This document shows positions 29,601 through 41,600 of a stretch of 64,000 nucleotides of DNA, in pieces. The DNA is from Ypsolopha sequella. Its lineage: Eukaryota; Arthropoda; Insecta; Lepidoptera; Ypsolophidae. The notes under the pieces are model-generated. The model was not told the origin of the DNA. It did not search any database and saw only the letters and a list, made by a program, of their open reading frames with translations. How positions within the stretch are numbered: the first letter of the stretch is position 1; each line of letters opens with the position of its first letter. Made by a program: the position numbers and the translations under genes. Where the stretch lies: positions 1,784,417 to 1,848,416 of the forward strand of contig OW203997.1 of the NCBI GenBank assembly GCA_934047225.1, written 5' to 3'.

Positions 29601-32600
29601 GTACTCTGTGTGTGCAGGCGCGTGCGACGTTCGTTCGTGTACTGGATTATACAGTGTGTCCCTCGTACAAGTGTGTCCCTCGTACAAGTGCACATCCGAA
29701 AAGGGCTGAAAGTAGACCTTATTTTATCGACAAAAATTTTTTTTATTTTAGAAAGTCTATGTTTTATAAATTTACGTTTTAATAGTAGTTTATGCTACTA
29801 GGGCGAGAAGGAATAAAATACGAGGACGATTTAAAACACGAGCGTAGCGAGTGTTTTAAAAGTAACCGAGTAATTTATTGCTTTTACGCCCGTGTATCAT
29901 ACTACGTTTTTCAATGCATAGTGTGAGGAAATAAAACAAATATAATTTTGTGAACTTTAAATTATAATTGGCTCAAAAGGACTGTATCCAGAGCCGTTAA
30001 ACAGTGGAAAAAAAAGTATAACATCTATGGTATACAGGAAAGGCTGCAGGTTAGCCAACCATTGCAAACAAATAAAAAAAAAATAATCATTAAAGCCCTA
30101 GGGCAAAATAATCGACTTTCTGTTCGGTTTTGATGCATAAAAAGTGGGCCTTTACGAGCACATGCATTGAAAAAATTTTTTTGCCTACCATGGAGACTAT
30201 GTATAAAATATGTCATAACTTTTGATCTATCGCGACTAATGCAATGAAATAAAACTGTTATAATCCTTAAGAATAGACGTTGCATACCAAATCAAAAATA
30301 AAACGTAATCAACTACCATTACCATAAAAATAATATCCTAAAAGATTATTTCTTTAATTTTTTCGTCTTTTTTTCAGTAATAGTCAATTTTTTTTAAATA
30401 ATGTCCCCGTTTCACTATACTTTTATTCCTATTTATCATTGCCTATTCCATTATCTTTCTAATAAAAAAAAATACAACGTTCTATCATAAATACAATAAT
30501 TTCTACGGGCGGTTAACCAAAGGCACTGCGCTCGCGTCCCATACAAAGATACGAGTACCCAGGTAGAGTATTTTTCAAGATTAAAAAAAATAAAAAAAAA
30601 AATTTTGTTTGTTTTTGTCGATATATTTAGATCTAGTTTCACCCACTTTCGGATGTGCACTTGTACGAGGGGCACACTTGTACGAGGGGCACACTTGTAC
30701 GAGGGGCACACTTGTACGAGGGGCACACTGTTTTTATATTGATGTCTAATTTAATTTGTATAATTCCTGTAGAGGCCTTGCACTAAGGTATAAAAATATA
30801 TCTTTCCAGAACTGTCCCAGTCAGCTTTCCGAATACTGTAAAAGGGAATGTTTTTTGTGAGCATTCAATATTTTGAATCTATAAATTACTTGAAAGCGAA
30901 ATACCACTGATTAACTCACTCACTCAGTAGTTATTGAGCCATTACAAACCTCTGGAACTATAGAACCTACAAACTTGAAACTGGACAGTTAGGTTCCGTT
31001 CCCTATAAATATATTTTCAATGTCAATACCACACAGGCCCTCGCTAAGAATGGGTTTTGTGAAATTCAAATTATAAAGTTTCGAAACAGGATGTTCAAGT
31101 TTAAACTGCTACAGCGCGAGCGGAGCTGTGGACAAAAGCTAGTATAGGAGTAAAATCCCTTTGAAGGAACTTGATAATCAAACGTGAACTATATCCTTTT
31201 ACTTTAGGAGCCAATTCGCGAGGACAGCATTGACTCCGGGCTGGAAACTGAAAGCTTCAGTGAGAAGATGTGCACTTACATCCTGCTTCAGGTAATTTGG
31301 GACTCATCCATCCATCAGCTTAGTTCGTCCACTGCTGGACATAAGCCTTTCCAGGACTTTGCCACTCCCGGCGGTCATCCTGGACTAAATGCTATTAAAT
31401 TAAATAAAAAAACATTAGTTCCCACATTAAGTTGCCTTGCCGAAACGTGTAAAGTGTAAACTAGGTTCTACCCTGGAACATTAAACAAATTTTACAAATG
31501 AGTGCTTAAAAAGTAACTGTGACCCGCGCAATTAGAGATCGGAATTGAAAATGATGAAAATTATGTGTTGTTGAAATTACATGCCTAAATTGGTCTATTC
31601 ATTCCAAAAATTGCACATTGAGGTTAAAAAAACCACCGAATTCGCAAAATAGCTAAGTTTTTTTTTTTCAGATAATATTTGCCATTTAGACCATAATTTT
31701 CATTATTATGGTATATAATTTGATCATTATTTATTTTTTATTTTTAAAGAATTTTTAGATATGATGTCACTTGGGGCATTTTAGGCATTGTACTGATTGT
31801 GATGTGTGATTTGATTACTTATAAAAAAGTGGTCAGTCACTGTCTGTCTTCTAATCTGTCATCCATCTGTCAAATCAGTCGGAAGCACATTATTATAAAT
31901 TTTTCTTGATAGCAAAGGGCACATTTCTAAACAGCCTTTTCTCAAGTGGTGTCACACGAAGGCAAATGCAAGTTGCAGCTTTTCGTAAAAATATTCATCA
32001 TCATGAGTATTTTAGACGACAAGTTCTAAAATACGGCTAAAATCTCGGAATGGTTTTCGAATTAACACACCTTAACATAATTTAATCTAAGCGAATTGTG
32101 ATAGAGTCAGCATAAAACATTTTTTCTTTAGTAGTATTTTGTATTGAGTAAGCTTGAGCGGCAAATCCAGACTACTTTTTTTGCATGCACTACGCAAGTA
32201 TGCGACTGAAGATTGAAGATATTCTGTGCGAGTGAGAGGGGATGATTATTGTTTTTTGTTGCAGGAGTGTGTGTTGTGTAGAATAATATGGTTTTAGTAC
32301 ATCGTGTATTTGCAGGTAGTGGGTGATGGCATCAAGCTATCAGCGACGCCGGCAGCCAGCAGCGCGCTGAGCGAGTTACTGGCGGCGTGTGCGGCCGAGT
32401 ACATTGTTCCTGTACAAGGGGGGACCACGTTACAGAACCACATTGGTTAGTGCTTGTGTAATACCAGGTAGTGGGTGATGGCATCAAGCTATCAGCGATG
32501 AAAGGTTAAAGTATATGCTATAAATTTACAAATGGCCTTTTAATGTTTTCTCCCAGGTCCCGGGTCGACGGTACACTTGATCACACGACGGGAGACAGAC

Positions 32601-35600
32601 CTCGCCGGCAACGACAGAATACTGGCCGTTGCAGACTATGATATGGATACCAGCCGACCGAGCACGCCCGGTGAGAGCATACATACATGTCATTAACTAC
32701 TTGATATACTTTTTGAACATATTCAACCGCCTCAAACAACATTTAGAAAGATTTGGTAACTCTCTTTTTTTATTATTATTATTATCATATATATATTTAT
32801 CATATCTCGGGACTCGGTAGTCCAGGACTTTTGGGAGGCGTGCGTGGGGCCAAAGCCAACACAGAGGCTCTTTAGACAATTTAATCCAAATGTGGTGTGG
32901 CACCAACCGACGATTATCCTTGTACGCACTGTAGGAGTGCACCCAAGGACAACCCCCGGTCTGTGTAGGATTATTATAAGGAATGAAAACGAAGGAAATC
33001 AGACTTGCGTTGAGGTGCTAGTGGACTGGATATCTAGGACTATAGAAGGAACTATGGCGCCTGCTCGACCTATGTTAATAACACGGAAAAATGGGCAGCC
33101 GGAGACTCGCGGACTCAATTAAATGGGGCCCTAAATGGTCGCTCGCACAGAGAGACAAGAGGGCAACATTTGCTGAGAGGCTTAAAGGTGGACAGGTGTC
33201 ACTGGACTTTAAACGACGATCACTTGCTCCCTAAGGGTCCAGCATCACGTGCCAACTCGCCACTTACGTTTCACATCCACCCTTCGAGCATATAGCTCTT
33301 GCTACTCCACTCAGACCGGCCTCTCACGGCAAGCCAGAGGTGGGGGATCTGTCCCTCGTAATTGTTCACTCCGGCCGACCAACAAAGGCAAGCTGAAGAT
33401 GAGCAACAGGACCTTCCCCCGGGAGCACGTTCGGGTCCGTGGGGTCGCTACTGCCCAACAGCTTGCCTCAAGCTGCCCTGCGTTATGCCTTGCCCTGTTA
33501 GCCGTGTAAGTTTTGTACACGTTGCCCGCCTTTCAGATGGCCTGATGTTCAGCTCAGACGTGGTTGGATTTTGAGAGGCTTATATCATTATTATTTTTAA
33601 TTAGTCAATTCATTCAGTCGCTACCACGGCTGATGGAAAGCATCGATGAAACCTAGGATAAACCGCGCTCGTCCAAGAAGAGTAGCCACTGTCCCGGTAC
33701 AGCTTCTCATGACGTAATACCAGAACACGAAGAATCATTGGTCGGCATAGTCTCATCATGAGGATGACAAGCTGCGGCTAATGTCACCAGTTGGAATTAA
33801 ATTATTTGTGTCTTGTGTACAGGGCACGCCGCGCGTATTTGTAGTAATCAATTTCAAATTCAAATAATTTATTTTGTAAAGTAGGCATACTTCATACACC
33901 TTTTACAAGTCAAATTTAATCTTATAAAAATATATTTAATAAAATAATAAACATCAGTGGTTAGATCTCATAGTTTACGCCACTCCTTTCATTCACCCTA
34001 ACTCACCTTATTCTGCCCGATTGATTCTTTCGTATTCCCACTTGAAGTGTGACATAATATCCTTAGCTATAGCTTGGCAAGTTCCTGCTTGATACGCCTT
34101 ATGTTGGGGTCAGCAGGCAGAAGCTGCAACCGACACACAGCCCATACATGTTTACCCCTCCCGTGGTCCGTAGACCGTTGGCCTATCGCGCAAGTACTTG
34201 TCAAGTTGTCACTCAGCGTCAGTGTTGCGTGACATAAAATAAAATATCACTAATGTTGGTTATGACGTATGTTCAGGAGGTGACACGTCATCAGCCGAGT
34301 TGCTCGACGTCACTGAAGCTGAAGCTAAACCAGAAACTGCACAAGAACAAGATGAATGGAATTGGTGAGCATACTTTTACAATTAATGAAACTTTGGTGA
34401 CCACAGCACTGCGATTCTACAATACGTTCATCCTTATAGCATTGTCAAAGATTCTTTATCTGTTATTTGTCTATTTCAGCTTCCAAGATGAGTTCTCCTG
34501 CTGCGCGGCACAGAGGGTAGACTCGCCCGCGAGCGGCCCGCGCTCCGTGCAGCAACTGTACGCGCGGATCACGGACGAGCGGCTACGGATACGTGCGCAC
34601 GACTTGGACGAGCTCACTGTGAGTACACACACAAGATGACTTGCGATATAATATAATAATAATAAGCCTTTCAAAATCCAATCCTATGAGGATTGAATGC
34701 TAGTAGCTTCCTTCCTGGCAACAGTTTGGCACCTGTGCCATAATACGTTAAGGGAGAGACCTCCATGGATGCAGCCATCTCACATTTAGATTAAATGGTA
34801 CCAAAAGCCTCTTCAACGTTGGCTTCGGCCCCATGAATGCCTTTCAGATGACCGGGTCCCTATGGGCCCGTGACTGAAAAGTGTACCTACATAATAATAA
34901 TAAGAGCCATAATAACATACTAGTGTTTTGCGTGGTGCACGGGCTGCAGGCAGCCCGCGTGAGTTGTAATTGTTCTTGGTTGGACTTGTATACGTTGTTT
35001 GTTGTATGTACACATGTTGTTACAACATTTTCGTTTACGTGACAGGACAAGGTTTTGAGTTTAAAACACGTTTGGAAGCTGAAATTGAGTTGAAACAAAT
35101 TATCAGACGACATTCAAGTAATGGGCAGAAGTCAATTGTATCACGAAATGTCATCGGTCATGATCGGGTGGGAAAAAAAGCCATCGGTCATGATCGGGTG
35201 GGAAAAAAAGCCATCGTCGTAACCGTAATAGCGCGTTGAAATACGTGTGGTAACTTTGATTCAATTGAAATGGACTAATATTTTGCTGTTGTGTTCTCTG
35301 ACAGCTGTCAAAAGTCCAAAATGTAAACGGTCGAAACGTGCTTGAACCAACGTTCAACGGAGTCGAATCCCGCTAAGCCCAAGCTCAAACGTTTGGGAGA
35401 TAGGTCCAAAAGAAACAGTCTTGTAATGCTCCCGGGGTTGAGTGAACTCGGCCTCATGAACTCACATACTCGGCCTTCGGCCTCGTATGTGCCTTCGGCC
35501 TCGCCGCTTGGTACTGTTTGGCCTCCGGACGATTCCTACGAGGCCTCCGGCCTCGTAGGAATCGTCCTCCGGGGTCCGGAATGACATCAGATATGACTCT

Positions 35601-38600
35601 GGTGGCCGCGGTGTCGTGCTCGGCCGAAAAACTCGCATGTTCGGACTCCAAACGCTACCAGCTTGGCCTTCGGCCTCGCTGGAAAGACACTTCTAGGCTC
35701 GGCCTTCTGCCTCGCCAGGATCCTTTCCGGAAAATGTTTCCTCTGACAGCTGTCAAATGTCCAAACTGTCAACGGTCGAAATGTGCTTGAACCAACTTTC
35801 TACGAAGTTGAATCCCGCTAAGCCCAGCCTCAGCCGTTTGGGAGATATTTGTCCAAGTGAAACAGTATTGTAATGCCCCCGGGGTTATGTGAACTCGGCC
35901 TCATGAACTCATCGGCCTCGCTTATACTCGGTTCGGCCTTCGGCCTCACAGGCTCGGCCTCCGGCTTCGCCGCTTGGTACTGTTCGGCCTCCGGACGATT
36001 CCTACGAGGCCTCCGGCTTCGCCTACGGCCTCGTAGGAATCGTCCTCCGGGTTCGGCCTTCGGCCTCCCTAGAATGACATCAGTTATGACTCTGGTGGCC
36101 GCGGTGTCGTGCTCGGCCGAAAAACTCGCATGTTCGGACTCCGAACGCTACCAGCTCGGCCTTCGGCCTCGATGGCGCATTTTCCGTCCTCACATGCTCG
36201 TTTTTCGGCCTCGCTGGAAAGACACTTGTAGGCTCGGCCTTCGGCCTCGCCAGGATCCTTTCCGGAAAATGTTTCCTCTGACAGCTGTCAAATGTCCAAA
36301 CTGTCAACGGTCGAAATGTGCTTGAACCAACTTTCCACGAAGTTGAATCCCGCTAAGCCCAGCCTCAGCCGTTTGGGAGATATTTGTCCAAGTGAAACAG
36401 TATTGTAATGCCCCCGGGGTTATGTGATATTTACAATATTTCATAATAAAACAAGAAAAAGTATTTCTTATTAAAAAAATAGCTGTGTAAATTAAAGTCA
36501 GTTTGAAATGTACAGTTTGTACAAGTAACCCGAGTGTTGTTGGTGTACAGGTGGTGTGTCCGCAACGGTCGGCACAGAAGCTGCACGTGCTGCACCCCGG
36601 CAAGAACGGAACCCGGTACTACGTGGTCGTGGAGAGAACCTCGCACTACAACACCAAGAGGATCCTCGTCAGGGCTCCGTTACAGGTGCACTCGTTATGA
36701 CTTTCATACCAGCTGTACATTATATACAGCTATCTACAAATGAAATCTTATAATATACTGATCGTACTGAACAACTTTCTAATCAGGTTACACGTGAAAA
36801 ACTTTTTTGATTTAGTTCATTGAAATAGGCGTTACTTTGCGGAAGTCCATCTTGAACTTATTAATTTACAATATTAAACACTCTTATCATGCTATTCAAA
36901 ATGCAGACTCGAGCACCGCCCGCCCTCCTGCATAAAACATGCACAAGCTTCCTTTATTTTGTGCTCGTACTGCTTGCTTGAGCATGTTTTCTACGGGGGG
37001 GTTGGTGCTCGAGTCTGCATTTTGAATAGCATGGTAAGAGTGTTTAGCGGATTATTACAAATTATTAACACGTTGAAGGACAGAGATTGCCTTCATACAA
37101 ATTGTGTTGTAACACATGGTAGTCGAGGACGGCAAAAGGGGAAACCGACATTTAGGCCCATTGTATTGACAGTAGACCTCGTTTGAATGTTCACTTTGTG
37201 ACACAATAAACTTGTACTGGTTTGTAGAGAAATCTCAACGCTGCTAGCCGTTCTGGCACAATTCTACAGGGATTCGATGACGTCATACGGCGTCGTGTTC
37301 AAATTGATATATCTAATAGTACGCTGTAGGACGCTGTCCAGCGTCTCTGTCCTTCAACGTGTTAATATATCCATAAGTTAACTATTTTGAAAAAATAAAC
37401 TTTTTTTTTTAATTTCCGCAGTTATTTTATTTCGGAAACTAGTTCAGTATGATCACATTATCTATGTTCTTCATTGAAAGATACCTGACAATTTACAACC
37501 GGTATAATTTGGGGATGAAGCTAGAAAAGATTGGCGTAAGACGGCAAACTAATATTGCCGGCACCGTAACTTCATTGAATTTTTTTCGTAAGCTTTTTCA
37601 TTATTGGTCTGATGGGTAGCATTTATTTACATATCATTATTATCTAAACTGATTCAATGTTCATGAATTTATACCTAAGATTTATTTAAATCTGTGCAAA
37701 ACATAGAGTTTGAATTTTTGAAAAGAGAAATAAAAATAAATCACTGTTAGAAAGGGAGGTTACATAAAAACTAACTGCATGCGCACATCTAATCACTTCC
37801 CTCGTCTGACGGTCACTGAAGAAAATGGCGTCGTGTTTCCTTTTATAAACGTAATAATTTGTCACCTCTTTAGTTACATGATCACAAAATGATCGTTTGT
37901 CAAGCTCTGCCATTTTATTGCCTTGATGTTGCGTTGGCATCTATATTATTGTTATTTATTATAATGTTTGTAGGGTTCCGTACCCATATGCAACGGAACT
38001 CCTTGTGCGCGAGTCCGTCTCGTAATGGGCCAAATTATTTAAAAAAAATACTCGACGACGACGTTTCGAGGTAGTTGCCTGCCTCGTGATGTCCAGAGGA
38101 TCTAGCATAGCAGCAGACAATATATATCAAGCTTTAACCGCTCGATAAAATATGTCTATCCCTCTCGAGGCAGATCAACAGAGTGATAGAGAGCACTGTA
38201 TCACGCGCTATCGAACTCCATTAGATTTGCTATGCAAGACTAATAGGAACCTTGGTAACACTAATGCATGTATTCTTCCAGATTCGCAACGAAACCTCCT
38301 ACCCTCTCGAGTTGTACTACAAAAAGGCGGAACTTGAAGCGATAGGGGTGGAGCTAATAGGGTCCCTGACGAACCCCTTCTCGGACAAGATGCGAGTGGC
38401 CACAATAGCGCCGGATGACGTGTTCAATGTACCGCTGTATATCGCCTATCATTGCAAGCTGTTCCTGCTGCCCAGTATCACTGAGTGAGTGTATTTTTAG
38501 GCATTCGATAATCCAGTTAATTTATTTCGGCTGTGACATAGCGTACAGAACACCAAAAACATCACAAAGGTAGATCTTATAAAAACACAAGTAAAACAAA

Positions 38601-41600
38601 GCAAACACTTTAAATATACCTTATCTGTCTGATCTTATTCACGTGCATAATGGACCGCGACCTTTAAATAAAACTACATACTCTACTGATCATGCTGATC
38701 AACTCTCTGAAGGAAAATACTGAAAATTACTGGCACTGGATTCGAGAAATCTTTAATAAAAAACCACAAAAATTTATCTCCGAAACTGGTACACCGAAAA
38801 ATATGAAAAAAATGACGATTATAGATTATAACTGACCAATTACAGAAAAACAATGGCGATTAAAAAAAAAGTTGAGCACAAATGAGAAATATAAAAATAA
38901 ATTAAAAAAATATTTTATAAAAATGCAATATGCGTATCAAATTGTAGATTGTAAAAATATATAGTTTGGCTATATTTAATTGCATCTACTTCGAGAAATC
39001 CTTGAAAAACCATAAAAAATGTATGTGTGTTTACGTAAATATTACAGGAAAAATTAAGCGGTTGAGAAATTCACGAAAAATAAATGACAAAATTAAATTT
39101 ATCATCCACAATACGGAACCCTAGGTACGCGAGTTTGACTCGCACTTGACTGGTTTTTTTTAAATAATTTTTTTATTTTTTTCATGTATTGTACTGATAA
39201 TAAGAACGAGTTTTCTCAACAAAATGAAACTTGTGTTGCCTGTTTTCATGTGAAGTAGTAATATTCCAGGAGCTACCAGACGCCGAGTCAGGGTCTGTGG
39301 TGGATGGAGCTGGGCAACGATCTGGGGACGCCCCGTGACGTCATCTGTCCCGCCATGGCCGACGACGATCCGAGGATCTTCGCCATGAGGATACTTACTG
39401 TTGAAGGTTATTATTGTAGCGGGATACATCCACGGGCTGCGGACGACGGGGGGGGGGGGGGGGGGGTGTAGCATCCCCCGCGCGTCTCTCACCCTCCCCT
39501 TGTACACGTATTTATCTAAATGTCTTCTTTTATTTTTATTTTTTTATTTTATTTGGCGTACACAACAGGTTACAATAAGAAATATGACAATAGATAATTA
39601 CAAAGGTTAGGACCTAGACTGTCACCCAAAAGCGCGCACGCACAGCATGCTAACTATTATTAAAAAGAAAATAACTAAATTAAAAGGAAAATACTAATAT
39701 TATTACTAAAATACTTAAAAACAGTTACTTAAAAACAGTAAAATACTTAAAAACTATTTTATGAAACAATCTGCTTGATTTGCCTTTTATAGGCAACTGC
39801 ATTCGCATTAAATATATCTAGTTCTTTATGTCTAGCCGACAGCTCATTATACTGTCGACACATTCTTACGACCGGATTATAGTACGAAGTATTGTTCTTA
39901 TAGGTATGTAGGGCAAAAGTCCTGGGAAAGCGAGTTTTATATCTGATATTAAGGGTTAGCGACGCTACCAAATTAGGAGAATGAAGAATAGAGTGTATGA
40001 TTTTATGCAATTTAATAAATTCTTGTTGTTTGCGGCGGATCTGCAGAGAAGTTACATTAAACCTTCGCAATCTGTCTTCGTATAACGCCAGACTTCTCCC
40101 AATACCGAACCTGAACGCGACCATTCTTAGGCATTTCCTCTGGACGCGTTCGATCGTGTCGGAGTGGACGGCATAATACGGAGACCAGATTACTGAGCTA
40201 TATTTCAATAAGGATCTCACTAGGCTATTATATAAGTAGATGAAGCTTTGAGGTCTTTTAAAGTTACGTTCTTGAACAGGTTCAATGTTAAACTGATTGA
40301 TTATAAAGCGCAATCACTGAAAATTCAAGAACAAAATAGGTTCCTTCAACTTTGTAATCTTTACAGGAGTCCAATCGCTGAAAGCGTCCCGAGCCATCCC
40401 GAACTACCTGATCCGGGTGCTACCCCCGCTAGCGATTTACAACCGTCTGCCGTACGCAATAGAGCTCAGTTTGGGCGAGCAACGCTGGCGCATCGAGGCC
40501 GGCGAGCGTACGCACACATACGCACTCAACATGCTCAACACGCACACGTTGACACTCGAGATCTGCTACCTGGGACTTAAGTGGACCGGACAAGTGATAC
40601 TCTCACCAGGTATAGTAGAAACATTTAAATAATGTGCGTGGGAATCTTCGCCACTCTTCGGCAAAGGTCGTATTTCCGTATTCGTATTTCCGCTTTCTAT
40701 TTAATTCATGACGGATTGTTCACTTCCGGTCGCCTGTAGACAGCCAAAATGACATCTGTAACTGCTTTTCCGATGTCTTGCACATGCTCTTAAATGATTT
40801 TGAGTCTTATTTTCTCTTTGACAAGTTTCCAAATACACTGTCTTACTCTTAAAATATATGATTTGGTTTATTTTCGAGAATACGAACAGGGGCGAAGATT
40901 TTTATGCGCAGATCTACAGAAGAAACATGCGCATTTAGTGGCCATTATTCGGTCCTTGACAATTTCTTCGAGGGTGCGTGACATTTAAATTCAAAGAATT
41001 AAAGAGGAAGGCAAATGAATGAGGGACGTGACAAGTTGACTCGCCGGGAACCGTCACTAGGTGGTATGATCACTTTGTTACGATTTATTGTACTATTTAT
41101 AGTGCGTGACCTAATACTGCACACAATCGTTACTAGGGTGCATGGAAGGAGTCTCCCTAAGTGATGTAAACTGAAATACTGATTATAGCCCGAGAGCTGG
41201 TGTCAAAAAACTGCAAGATCTTAGTAATGACTTATGTTCTAATATATTGTAGTTAAAAAAGAGTACATGAGTCAGCACCCATTCATATAGTGGAAAATCT
41301 GGCGGCGGTGGCGCAATTTGATGTTTGTTAAAACTAATTTTCAACTATTACGGAACATTTGTAGTGCATTTTATAATTTAACAAACATCAAATTGAGCCA
41401 CCGCCGCCAGATTTTCCACTATATGAATGGGTGCTGACTCATGTACTCCTTTTTAACTACAATATATTAGAACGGAGGTAGCTGAAAACCAGCGCCAACC
41501 AAAGCATGTTTTGGATGGCACATATCTGAGCTACATCCTTTTGTCGTGTTGTTATTTTTATCGATAGATTACTCCCTACTTAAGTAAACCTTTTTCTACT

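Noticed and set aside
33249..33574. 86- and 70-codon overlapping ORFs as genes
   Set aside because: Low-complexity translations in different frames with no domain; probably within a retroelement end.
35342..36325. Open frames of 80-150 codons on both strands
   Set aside because: By-products of GGCC-rich repeats without stops; the translations are repetitive and have no domain.
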